Shown piece by piece: positions 1-7,892 of a DNA stretch of 37,952 bases. Under the pieces are notes generated by a model that worked only from the letters and a program-made list of their open reading frames with translations, was not told the origin of the DNA and searched no databases. Source of the DNA: Clostridiales bacterium (GTDB lineage Bacteria; Bacillota; Clostridia; Lachnospirales; Lachnospiraceae); assembly GCA_015655075.1 (NCBI GenBank), contig JAATFT010000088.1, positions 1 to 37,952 on the forward strand, given 5' to 3'. The position numbers and the translations under genes were made by a program. The stretch's first letter is position 1. Every line of letters begins with the position of its first letter.

Positions 1-34
1 ATCTGTGAACCGTAACACGCTTCGCGATGCACAC

Positions 35-137
35 AAAACGCAGAATCAGCGTTTTGGCGCTGCTATACTCCGGTTTTCTGTGACTTTCGCTTCGCTACAC
101 TCACAAAAAACACGTCGAGTATATCAGCTGTGAATAG
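35..137. repeat. Nested imperfect palindromes at the window edge
   Basis: Non-coding. A perfect small hairpin has arms AAAACGC (35-41) and GCGTTTT (49-55). It is followed by a long imperfect palindrome (about 57-137), with outer arms around GCTATACTC and GAGTATATCAGC and inner arms TTTTCTGTGA and TCACAAAAAA. The stretch resembles other clostridial intergenic palindromic repeats but matches neither repeat family found elsewhere in this window. It may be cut by the window start. Confidence 0.5.
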
Positions 138-179
138 TAACCTTATCGAACATTTTTTCGATATCGGTGATATTTTTCC

Positions 180-208
180 TTGCAACAATAGTAAAATAAG
201 GGTATAAT
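180..208 (+). promoter_or_regulatory. Probable sigma-A promoter of ftsK
   Basis: TTGCAA at 180-185 and TATAAT at 203-208 are separated by 17 bases and lie about 115 bases upstream of the ftsK start. No other good promoter is seen between here and the gene. Confidence 0.6.
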
Positions 209-322
209 AGAAAATGGTTCTATAGAAATTGGTTCTATGTTAACCTGTCTTAATTGCCGGTAACTTAGAATCAATTTCTTATTCAAGACTTTATACTTAA
301 AGTAGCTTAAGGAGGATATGTT

Positions 323-3112
323 GTGGCTGCGAAGCAAAATAAAAGTTCTAAATCAAATTCAAAAAGGCAGACGAATCGTACAACAGCGAAAAGAAAATCA
401 ACCGGAAGCAAAAAAGTACATAATAAAATAAATGAAGACCCGAACAGAGAATTGTTTCATGATGAAATGATTTTAATTATAGCTTTGGCACTGTCCCTGC
501 TCTTAATATTAAGTAATTTTAATTTAAGCGGAAGCGTAGGCAGGGTAATTAACAGCTTTACCTTCGGCCTATTTGGGTTTATTGCTTATCTGCTGCCGTT
601 TTTTTTGCTTTTCGGCCTGGCGTTTTACGTAGCGAACCGCGGCAACTCTGTAGCCATGCGAAAGTTAGTCAGCGCAGTTTTACTGGGAATCATATTGACT
701 GCATTCATCCAGCTAATTACCATAGGATATTCCCCCGATGTTAAATTGGGAGAATACTATGGGAATTCGGTAAAATTAAAAAACGGTGGGGGAATTGTCG
801 GCGGATTATTGTGCAGGCTTTTACATCCTTTATTTGGAACGGTTGGAACCTATATTGTTCTAATAGCTTTTATGATAGTATTTTTTATGTTTATTACCGG
901 CAAAGCACTTTTTATGTATTTAGGCTCCAAGAGCGGGGCATCTCTTAAGCGGATGAGGGAGCAGAAAATGCAGCGGGAAGAAGAGGAAAACAATATAAAT
1001 GTGCCGGAAGGGGGGGCCTTGCATAAGAGAAGGGCACGGACGGTGCTGCTTAAGAAAAATGCGGCGGAAAATGCGGACAGCGAGTCCGGTATTAGTGATA
1101 ATCCGAATAAAGGCTCTGAAGAGGGCTTTTTGAATCTGATAAAAAAGAAAAGAGCAAAAAATATTCAGAATGAGGCTTCTGATAAAGGCAGGTCAAATTT
1201 TGATATGGAAGAGATAATATCTTCCCCCGCCGGCAATATACCAATTTATCGGGGCAGTTCCTATTCGGACGGGACAGGCTCAGAAGAAAATAGGAATTCC
1301 TATGATGAGCAAATGAGGATGAAATTTGGAAAAAACACGGGAGATGACAATGCTCTTAAGTCGAAGGGGGAACATCCGGGTATGGAGGAGGATATCCTAA
1401 GACTCCTGCATAAGGCGCAGCAGGATGCGGATGGGAGGGATACGGGGCCATCGTCCATGGGCTTAGATAATACGGATATTAATAAAATCCATGATATGGA
1501 TACAGCCGCGGACAATAAGAAGGGATCCGTGGCAGCCGGAAAGGATTCTTTGGGAAAAACATCGGAAACTGTTATGTCGGAAAACCACAATAGGGAATCC
1601 GGCATGGAAGATATCTTGATAAATCAAAAAGAGGAGGAAAAGAAAAAATATGTATTTCCGCCAGTTAATTTGTTATCAAAACAACCGAAAAATAATGTCA
1701 GGGGTATGTCCGACCGGGATCTAAAGGAGACGGCACTGAAATTGCAGAAGACTTTGGAAAGTTTCGGAGTACGGGTAACCATTACCAATGTCAGCTGCGG
1801 GCCGGCCGTAACCAGATATGAATTACAGCCGGAGCAGGGGGTTAAGGTAAGCAGAATAACCGGTCTGGCGGACGATATTAAATTAAATCTGGCGGCGGCG
1901 GATATAAGAATCGAAGCACCGATTCCAGGAAAAGCCGCAGTAGGTATTGAAGTGCCCAATAAAGAGAATTCCGCAGTTATGTTAAGGGAATTAATTGAAA
2001 GCAGTGATTTTAAGCAGCACCCCTCCGATATAGCCTTTGCGGTAGGCAAGGACATAGGAGGGCAAACCATAGTAACGGATATCGGTAAAATGCCTCACTT
2101 ATTAATAGCAGGTGCTACCGGCTCCGGTAAATCCGTATGTATCAATACCATTATTATGAGTATATTATACAAGTCCAAGCCTTCCGATGTAAGAATGATT
2201 ATGGTGGATCCCAAGGTGGTTGAATTAAACGTATATAATGGGATTCCCCACCTTCTGATACCGGTTGTAACCGATCCCAAGAAGGCGTCTGCCGCCTTAA
2301 ACTGGGCCGTTATGGAGATGACGGAGCGTTATAAAAAGTTTGCGGATTTAGGTGCCAGGGATGTAAAGGGTTATAATGAAAAGATTGCTGCCATAGAGGA
2401 ACATCAGGATGAAAAATATCAGAAACTGCCCCAGATTGTAATTATTGTAGACGAGCTTGCCGACCTTATGATGGTAGCACCCGGGGAAGTAGAGGATGCT
2501 ATCTGCCGGTTAGCCCAGATGGCCCGTGCGGCAGGTTTGCATCTGATTATTGCAACCCAGCGTCCGTCTGTCAATGTAATAACCGGCCTTATTAAGGCTA
2601 ATATCCCTTCCAGAATAGCATTTTCCGTATCCTCTGCAATCGATTCCAGAACGATTATTGACGGATCAGGGGCAGAAAAATTATTGGGCAAGGGCGATAT
2701 GCTATTCTTCCCCTCCGGTTATCCGAAACCGGTACGGGTGCAGGGGACTTTTGTTTCAGATAAAGAGGTCAGTGCAGTAGTAGAATTTTTAACTGCAAAG
2801 AACAGCGTCGCAGAATATAATGAAGAGGTGGCAAATAAAATAACCAATGCCCAGGCTTCGGAAAGTTCCATAGAAACCCCTGCCAATGAACGTGATGAGT
2901 ATTTTGTGGAAGCGGGAAAATTTATTATCGATAAGGATAAAGCTTCTATCGGTATGCTGCAAAGAGTTTATAAAATAGGTTTTAACCGGGCGGCCAGAAT
3001 CATGGATCAATTGGCGGAGGCCGGTGTGGTCGGCCCGGAGGAAGGGACGAAACCCAGAAAAATATTAATGTCCCTGGAAGAATTCCAACAATATGTGGAT
3101 GAATACATTTAG
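323..3112 (+). CDS. ftsK: FtsK/SpoIIIE DNA translocase
   Basis: Membrane-anchored ATP-driven motor that pumps chromosomal DNA through the closing septum at division or sporulation. The GTG start at 323 follows GGAGG (311-315) with 7 bases spacing. The 929-residue protein has a basic Lys/Arg/Ser-rich N-terminus, several hydrophobic membrane segments within about residues 48-205, a long charged low-complexity linker (about 205-435), then the motor. Walker A is GATGSGKS (597-604); Walker B follows IVIIVDELADL with Asp710-Glu711. The last about 70 residues form the winged-helix gamma domain (SIGMLQRVYKIGFNRAARIMD) that reads polar DNA signals. Length is normal for the family. The stop overlaps no neighbour; a RimK-like gene starts 82 bases later. 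FtsK and SpoIIIE cannot be separated by sequence alone here. Confidence 0.96.
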   Translation: MAAKQNKSSKSNSKRQTNRTTAKRKSTGSKKVHNKINEDPNRELFHDEMILIIALALSLLLILSNFNLSGSVGRVINSFTFGLFGFIAYLLPFFLLFGLAFYVANRGNSVAMRKLVSAVLLGIILTAFIQLITIGYSPDVKLGEYYGNSVKLKNGGGIVGGLLCRLLHPLFGTVGTYIVLIAFMIVFFMFITGKALFMYLGSKSGASLKRMREQKMQREEEENNINVPEGGALHKRRARTVLLKKNAAENADSESGISDNPNKGSEEGFLNLIKKKRAKNIQNEASDKGRSNFDMEEIISSPAGNIPIYRGSSYSDGTGSEENRNSYDEQMRMKFGKNTGDDNALKSKGEHPGMEEDILRLLHKAQQDADGRDTGPSSMGLDNTDINKIHDMDTAADNKKGSVAAGKDSLGKTSETVMSENHNRESGMEDILINQKEEEKKKYVFPPVNLLSKQPKNNVRGMSDRDLKETALKLQKTLESFGVRVTITNVSCGPAVTRYELQPEQGVKVSRITGLADDIKLNLAAADIRIEAPIPGKAAVGIEVPNKENSAVMLRELIESSDFKQHPSDIAFAVGKDIGGQTIVTDIGKMPHLLIAGATGSGKSVCINTIIMSILYKSKPSDVRMIMVDPKVVELNVYNGIPHLLIPVVTDPKKASAALNWAVMEMTERYKKFADLGARDVKGYNEKIAAIEEHQDEKYQKLPQIVIIVDELADLMMVAPGEVEDAICRLAQMARAAGLHLIIATQRPSVNVITGLIKANIPSRIAFSVSSAIDSRTIIDGSGAEKLLGKGDMLFFPSGYPKPVRVQGTFVSDKEVSAVVEFLTAKNSVAEYNEEVANKITNAQASESSIETPANERDEYFVEAGKFIIDKDKASIGMLQRVYKIGFNRAARIMDQLAEAGVVGPEEGTKPRKILMSLEEFQQYVDEYI

Positions 3113-3194
3113 GATAAGAAGGTATGCCTGTCTCATCTGGAAACGTTGTAATCTGCCATGGCATGGAGCACGCTCTAGTGTGAGAGGAGATTAT

Positions 3195-4097
3195 ATGAAA
3201 GGCTGGTTAATTATAAATGCTTTTTTACATGCTCATAAGTTTACGGAAATCCATCTTTGGCTAACACAAGCGGCTAAAAAAATGGGTGTGGATTTAACAG
3301 TCAGAACCAATGCGGAAGTTCTGGTCCTGCTGGATTCGGATTTTACCGATAAAAAGTATAATAAAACATATGAAAAACCGGATTTTATTTTATTTTGGGA
3401 CAAAGATGTAAGACTGGCAAAATTCCTTGAAATGAAGGGAAATTCTGTCTTCAATTCTTCAAGGGGGATTGCCGTTTGTGATGATAAATCCTTAACCCAC
3501 CTGTATTTGCAGGAAGCGGGTATTAAGATGCCAAAAACCATTATAGCTCCCATGACCTTTTCCAATATAGGTTATAATAATCTTGAATTTTTGGAACAGG
3601 TGGAAAGGGAGTTACCCTATCCCGTTATTATTAAGGAATGCTTCGGTTCTTTTGGACAGCAGGTATATATGGCTCGTAGCAGAGAGGAATTTAAGGATAA
3701 AGTGTTGTCCCTAGGAGCAAAACCCATGCTTTTCCAGGAATTTATTCAAAGCAGCAGGGGAAGGGATTTAAGGCTGCAGGTGGTGGGAAATCAGGTGGTT
3801 GCCGCCATGTACCGTTATTCGGATCAGGGGGATTTTCGGGCCAATATCAGCAGCGGCGGTAAAATGAAACCCTATGAACCTTCACGGATACAAATGGATT
3901 TGGCGATTACCTGCTGTAAAATACTTGGGCTTGATTTTGCAGGCGTGGATATTTTATTTGGAAAGAACCAGGAGCCTATTGTCTGTGAAGTGAATTCCAA
4001 TGCACATTTTAAGAATATCTATGACTGCACCGGTATTAATGTTGCCGATGCTATCCTGGCTTATATAATAAAAAGGATATGTATTGGGAGTAAATGA
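3195..4097 (+). CDS. RimK-like ATP-grasp ligase (first of a pair)
   Basis: 300-residue ATP-grasp enzyme of the RimK/alpha-L-glutamate-ligase type, which joins a carboxylate to an amine through an acyl-phosphate using ATP. The ATG at 3195 is preferred over an upstream in-frame ATG at 3093 because GAGAGGAGA sits just before it and the upstream version would overlap ftsK. Seen in the protein: a pre-ATP-grasp N-terminal domain (1 to about 100), an ATP-binding segment with YPVIIKECFGSFGQQV, FQEFIQSSRGRDLRLQVVG, and the Mg-binding motif Glu265-Val-Asn267-Ser-Asn269. The substrate is unknown; a peptide- or poly-glutamylation role or a coat/cell-wall modification role is possible. It is followed after a short repeat by a second, diverged ATP-grasp gene, suggesting a functional pair. 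Confidence 0.85.
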   Translation: MKGWLIINAFLHAHKFTEIHLWLTQAAKKMGVDLTVRTNAEVLVLLDSDFTDKKYNKTYEKPDFILFWDKDVRLAKFLEMKGNSVFNSSRGIAVCDDKSLTHLYLQEAGIKMPKTIIAPMTFSNIGYNNLEFLEQVERELPYPVIIKECFGSFGQQVYMARSREEFKDKVLSLGAKPMLFQEFIQSSRGRDLRLQVVGNQVVAAMYRYSDQGDFRANISSGGKMKPYEPSRIQMDLAITCCKILGLDFAGVDILFGKNQEPIVCEVNSNAHFKNIYDCTGINVADAILAYIIKRICIGSK

Positions 4098-4128
4098 TAA
4101 GTAATTTGATTATGGTTAAGCATTATTG

Positions 4129-4184
4129 CTAGAGTGTGTTTGAAAAATGCTTGTGACGGTGCGATGATTTTTCAAACACGTTCT
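4129..4184. repeat. Repeat family A, 55-bp deletion derivative (A0)
   Basis: An almost perfect hairpin. AGAGTGTGTTTGAAAAAT at the left end pairs with ATTTTTCAAACACGTTCT at the right end, with a short loop. The ends match those of the 166-bp family A elements at 17379, 18012 and 26638, but the core is missing. It separates the two ATP-grasp genes and could also act as an RNA hairpin between them. Confidence 0.8.
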
Positions 4185-4215
4185 GCGGTTCATTAAAGTA
4201 AGTTTAGGAGAAAGT

Positions 4216-5088
4216 ATGGTCGGTTGGTTAATATACAGTGTACAGGATGTTGAAAAAAATAAGCCTTACATCCAATTTTATATTGAGGAAGGTAAGCTGT
4301 TAAATATTGATATCCAATTAATTCTGGTAGAAAATTTAGAGTTTGGTATAAGGAATAACAAATGGTTTATGGTTTATAATAAGGAAGGAATAAATCATCC
4401 GGATTTTGCTATATGCAGGACGATATATCCTTTGCTAAATAAACAGCTGGAATATATGGGGATTCCCGTCTTTAATAATTCCCATATTGCCGAAATATGC
4501 AACGATAAGGCGAAAACCTATCAGTATGTGGCGCAGTTAGGGATTCCAATGGTGGATTCTATTTTCTTTAAGCACTCTAGGATTTATAAGGAACTTAACA
4601 AAATTACAAAGCCAACGGTCATAAAAGCCGTTGCCGGACATGGGGGAAGTCAGGTTTATTTAACGGAACCGGACATGTCTGCTTCGGTAGAACAAACGAA
4701 AAAAGAGATTATTAACGGACTTATGGGAGCTGATTTTGTATTACAGCCCTTAACCGGTTCAAGACATCAGGATCTTAGGGTGTATATTATTGGAAATGAG
4801 ATTATTGCCGCAGTCCTTCGGACTGCCAAAAAGGGTTTTAAATCCAATTTCTCTTTAGGCGCAGAAGTGAAAAAGTATAATTTATCACCGGAGGAAATCC
4901 TTCTGGTTAACAGAATAATGGAACTGTTTCAAATTGGTATGCTGGGAATTGATTTTATTATCGGGGACGAGGGAGAATTGATTTTTAATGAAATTGAGGA
5001 TGTTGTGGGGGCCAGGATGTTATACCAGTATACGGATATTAATTTGGTCCGGTTGTATTTAAATTTTATTCGATCAGAACTTTATTAA
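4216..5088 (+). CDS. RimK-like ATP-grasp protein (second of a pair, altered metal site)
   Basis: 290 residues; ATG at 4216 follows TAGGAGAAAGT. The fold follows the first ATP-grasp gene: N-terminal domain with SVQDVEKNKPYIQFYIEEG, a lysine-bearing ATP-binding strand (KPTVIKAVAGHGGSQVYL), FVLQPLTGSRHQDLRVYIIG, and GIDFIIGDEGELIFNEIEDV near the C-terminus. Where the first gene has Glu-Val-Asn-Ser-Asn, this one has Glu259-Ile-Glu261-Asp262, so the usual metal-binding Asn is replaced by an acid. It may therefore be an altered enzyme, or act with its neighbour on a common substrate. Upstream lies a 55-bp repeat hairpin; downstream the convergent aldo/keto reductase gene ends 104 bases away. Assignment to the superfamily is firm, the reaction is not. 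Confidence 0.8.
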   Translation: MVGWLIYSVQDVEKNKPYIQFYIEEGKLLNIDIQLILVENLEFGIRNNKWFMVYNKEGINHPDFAICRTIYPLLNKQLEYMGIPVFNNSHIAEICNDKAKTYQYVAQLGIPMVDSIFFKHSRIYKELNKITKPTVIKAVAGHGGSQVYLTEPDMSASVEQTKKEIINGLMGADFVLQPLTGSRHQDLRVYIIGNEIIAAVLRTAKKGFKSNFSLGAEVKKYNLSPEEILLVNRIMELFQIGMLGIDFIIGDEGELIFNEIEDVVGARMLYQYTDINLVRLYLNFIRSELY

Positions 5089-5192
5089 TCATTTCTTGAG
5101 TCCGTAGTCTTACCACAATTCCATTTCGCCTTGTTAAAAGGTCGTACTTGCGACACTTTATTGAATTGTAAAAATACTGGAAGTTCGTTAAG

Positions 5193-6143
5193 TCAGACAC
5201 TTTTTTCCCAACTCCCTGACACCTCAACCCCTGTTTTTTCAGCAGTCATTTCTAGTTGTGCAACATCACTTTCTGATAAAGTAACATTATTTAACTTTAC
5301 CAGAGTTTGAGCCTGATATGGTTTTGTTATTCCGACAATCGGAACTGTCCCTTTGGAAATCGCCCATACAATTGCGGTGTCCGCAATTGACAAGTTGTAT
5401 TTTCCTCCGATTGTTTCCATTTCAGTGTGTAAAATTTCAATTTGCTTTAGTTTGCTTTTTGGAAACGCAAAGCTTCTTCGTGAAAATGCAGGAAATCCTT
5501 TTTTATTGTTAAATCGGCCTGTCAATGCCCCCTGTTCAAGGGTCATATAGGAGAAAAACGGAATATTGCACTCACCACACCATTCAATAATACCCGCTTT
5601 CTCCGAGCCGCGATATAATAGACTATAATGATTTTGTACTCCAGCAAGAGAATACCCGTGTTTATTAAGAATTTGTTCCGCACGTTTTATCTGTGCCATA
5701 TTGCAGTTTGAAACGCCGATTGAACCGATTTTTTTCTGTTTCAGCAAGGAACACATATGCTCCAAATTCTTATCAAGATTTACAGGCATATGAAGCCAAT
5801 AAATATCTGGAATTACACCGCTGAATTTTTGCGTACTTTCCGACAAAGATTTGTCAATTGCTTTCCCATTGAATTTTTTCCCCGGGGTATATTTGTCAGA
5901 GAGAATAATTTGTTTATCTTTTGCACATTCACCGAGAATACGCTCCGCATTTCCCATTCCATAGACAGCAGCCGTGTCCCAAAGTACAAAGCCACTATCG
6001 AAGGCGATACGGAAAGATTCTTTCAATGTGTTTTCATCTGTTGAAGTTCCGAATATCATCTTGCTGCCATTTATGCCTGTCCCCCATGCCCATGTTCCAA
6101 GTGCAAGAATAGGAATTTCTTTTTCATTGATAGTATTGAGCAT
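5193..6143 (-). CDS. Aldo/keto reductase
   Basis: NAD(P)H-dependent oxidoreductase of the aldo/keto reductase TIM-barrel superfamily, 316 residues, cytoplasmic. The catalytic tetrad is complete: Asp56 and Tyr61 in WDTAAVYGMGNAE, Lys84 in LSDKYTPGKK and His118 in DIYWLHMPV. GVSNCNMAQIKRA and the late GTVPIVGITKPYQA phosphate-binding segment are typical. The ATG is one base after the stop of the upstream Crp/Fnr-type gene, and its ribosome binding site (AAGGAGG) lies inside the end of that gene, so the two are translationally coupled. The regulator probably controls this reductase, perhaps in an aldehyde or redox response. The substrate cannot be read from sequence. Confidence 0.92.
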   Translation of the reverse strand: MLNTINEKEIPILALGTWAWGTGINGSKMIFGTSTDENTLKESFRIAFDSGFVLWDTAAVYGMGNAERILGECAKDKQIILSDKYTPGKKFNGKAIDKSLSESTQKFSGVIPDIYWLHMPVNLDKNLEHMCSLLKQKKIGSIGVSNCNMAQIKRAEQILNKHGYSLAGVQNHYSLLYRGSEKAGIIEWCGECNIPFFSYMTLEQGALTGRFNNKKGFPAFSRRSFAFPKSKLKQIEILHTEMETIGGKYNLSIADTAIVWAISKGTVPIVGITKPYQAQTLVKLNNVTLSESDVAQLEMTAEKTGVEVSGSWEKSV

Positions 6144-6144
6144 C

Positions 6145-6735
6145 TCAATTTTCCTCCTTAATAGTTCTGCGTATGCGGCTTAATGAAACAGGGGTAATGC
6201 CCAAATATGAAGCAATATAGCTTTGGTTGACACGCTTTTCAATATCGGGAAATTCTCTTTTGAAATCAAGGTAGCGTTCAGTTGCGCTTTTTAACTGGAA
6301 GTAGCTTTCACGGCGCATTTTGTAAAGGAGAGTTTTTTCGAGTATTTTTATGTAAACTTCCTTTAACTCCGGTAAAAATAAATACTTTTTTAATTCATCT
6401 GCACAAAATTCCAATGCAGTTATATTTTCAAGCGCTTCGAACCCCTGAATACTATTTTCTTTTGTTAAAAAGCTCTCTCCAAGACAAAAGGACATTTCAC
6501 TTATAAATATTTTTGTTACGTCATTTCCGTTAATATCGAGATAATAGCTCCGTGCAATTCCGGTAAGAATGAGGTAGACCTTTTCCATTGGCTCCCCAAT
6601 GTCTAAGATTATGTCGTCTTTTTCAAACTCTATTTTCTTTGCCATTTTAAGTGCGGGCATTACCAATTCATTTGGTAACGCTATTCCAAATTGGCGCCGC
6701 ATTTCTATATTGAAGCGTTCAAATTTAAATTCCAA
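6145..6735 (-). CDS. Crp/Fnr-family transcriptional regulator
   Basis: About 196 residues with an N-terminal cyclic-nucleotide-binding-like beta barrel (about 25-115, including DIGEPMEKVYLILTGIARSYY) and a short C-terminal helix-turn-helix (NQSYIASYLGITPVSLSRIRR). The TTG at 6735 is chosen because TAGGAGG lies 8 bases before it; the GTG three codons earlier overlaps that site. The Arg of true cAMP binders is not evident and there is no FNR-type cysteine cluster, so the ligand is unknown. It is the first gene of a two-gene unit with the aldo/keto reductase. A palindrome of the N4-spaced Crp/Fnr type lies upstream and may be its own operator. Confidence 0.88.
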   Translation of the reverse strand: MEFKFERFNIEMRRQFGIALPNELVMPALKMAKKIEFEKDDIILDIGEPMEKVYLILTGIARSYYLDINGNDVTKIFISEMSFCLGESFLTKENSIQGFEALENITALEFCADELKKYLFLPELKEVYIKILEKTLLYKMRRESYFQLKSATERYLDFKREFPDIEKRVNQSYIASYLGITPVSLSRIRRTIKEEN

Positions 6736-6782
6736 AAATATCACCTCCTAAGAATATTATAGCCTTTTGCCATAAACAAGCA

Positions 6783-6796
6783 TTAACAAATGTTAA
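6783..6796. promoter_or_regulatory. Candidate operator TTAAC-N4-GTTAA
   Basis: The palindrome TTAACAAATGTTAA (arms 6783-6787 and 6792-6796, extending one more A/T pair each side) lies about 48 bases upstream of the Crp/Fnr-type gene. Crp/Fnr proteins often bind 5-4-5 palindromes such as TTGAT-N4-ATCAA. A TATAAT on the minus strand between palindrome and gene has no good -35, which would suit activator control. This is an inference from position and symmetry. Confidence 0.45.
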
Positions 6797-6946
6797 TCGT
6801 ACAATTATTTTGCTTGGTTTATTGAGGTAAAGTGAAAAATGTGGAATGTTTATTTTACTTTTCCTTTTCTGTATACATTTCCGTCTGTTGACCGTCTTTT
6901 TCGTTATTTTTTGTATTTTGCAGTTCTTCCCTATGCACCCTGCCCA

Positions 6947-7594
6947 TTATCCCAAATAATTCAATAATTCTTCCGGTTTATCAATAATAAAGTCTGCGCC
7001 TTCTGCTTTCAATATTTCACGGCTGCGAAAGCCCCAGGCGGCCCCTACGCATTTTAATCCGGCGTTATGGGCGGTGTGCACATCCACATCGGAGTCTCCG
7101 ACATAAACCGCCTGCTCCCTGGAAGCTTTCAATTCCTTGAGGACGGTATAGACAGTGTCCGGAGCGGGTTTTTTGGCTACGCCCTGGGATTCTCCGATTG
7201 CCACATGGATAAATTCGTTATAATAATCCCTGCATAAGGCTTTGACTGCAAAATCATATTTATTGGACACTATGGCAAGCTTAACACCTTTTTCTTTTAA
7301 GGCCTTTAATAAATCGTAGATTCCGTCATAGGGACGGGTTTTATTCTGCAAATTTCCGGAATAATGCTTCCGGAATATTTCCAGGCATTTTGCCGTATCT
7401 TCCGGGGAGGTTTTCTTAGGCACCGCCAGATTCATTAAAACCTTTACTCCGTTGCCTACAAATTGCCGGACCTCTTCTATGGTTCTTAAGGGGTAGCCGG
7501 ATTTGTCCAGGGCATAATTTACGCTGTCGGTTAAATCCTCCAGAGTATTTAAAAGTGTACCGTCTAAATCAAAAATTACTGTATTATATTTCAT
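6947..7594 (-). CDS. gph: HAD-family phosphatase, phosphoglycolate phosphatase-like
   Basis: 215-residue haloacid-dehalogenase-type hydrolase that removes phosphate from small sugar or glycolate phosphates. Motif I is IFDLDGTLL (nucleophile Asp9, acid Asp11), motif II includes LAIVSNK, motif III the Lys of GVAKKPAPDTVY, and motif IV GDSDVDV. A helical cap domain lies between motifs I and II (about 15-85). The ATG at 7594 is preferred to one 8 codons earlier because CAGGAGA lies immediately before it. It is monocistronic on the minus strand and divergent from fhs. The substrate could be phosphoglycolate or another small phosphoester; the specific symbol is tentative. Confidence 0.88.
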   Translation of the reverse strand: MKYNTVIFDLDGTLLNTLEDLTDSVNYALDKSGYPLRTIEEVRQFVGNGVKVLMNLAVPKKTSPEDTAKCLEIFRKHYSGNLQNKTRPYDGIYDLLKALKEKGVKLAIVSNKYDFAVKALCRDYYNEFIHVAIGESQGVAKKPAPDTVYTVLKELKASREQAVYVGDSDVDVHTAHNAGLKCVGAAWGFRSREILKAEGADFIIDKPEELLNYLG

Positions 7595-7839
7595 TGCTGT
7601 CTCCTGTCTGTAATACATATATCCAAGGGGGTGCTTATAATCATAAATTCAGGTGCCCCATAAGCTTATAATTATTTCGTTGTAATATTTTGCTATATAT
7701 TTACTGCAATATCCTGTAAAATTTACCGTTAATATTCTTAATTATTATACCCTTTACCATAAGGAAGGTCAAAGTATAATTTTTAATAAGTTTAATTTCG
7801 AATTATAATGAATAGAAACCTTTCTTTATTTTAATAATT

Positions 7840-7848
7840 TGTTATAAT
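7840..7848 (+). promoter_or_regulatory. Extended -10 promoter element for fhs
   Basis: TGTTATAAT (TGN followed by a consensus TATAAT) lies 44 bases before the fhs start. No strong -35 is present at the right distance, as is usual for extended -10 promoters. Confidence 0.45.
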
Positions 7849-7892
7849 AGGCTTTGGAAACAGGAAACATTTTATCAGGAGGCAATTTATTT

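Noticed and set aside
1624..2070. Minus-strand frames overlapping ftsK, fhs, uxaA, the hydratase and others
   Set aside because: They are antisense shadows of well-supported genes, with no ribosome binding sites or recognisable domains.
3093..3194. Upstream in-frame ATG start for the first ATP-grasp gene
   Set aside because: It overlaps ftsK, has no ribosome binding site, and the extra residues do not look like the family; ATG 3195 has GAGAGGAGA before it.
5089..5192. Terminator between the second ATP-grasp gene and the aldo/keto reductase
   Set aside because: Only a 7-base ACAATTC/GAATTGT pair separated by about 50 bases; too weak.
7595..7892. Tetrahydrofolate riboswitch upstream of fhs
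   Set aside because: The leader is AT-rich and short after the likely promoter, and I see none of the conserved riboswitch core sequences.
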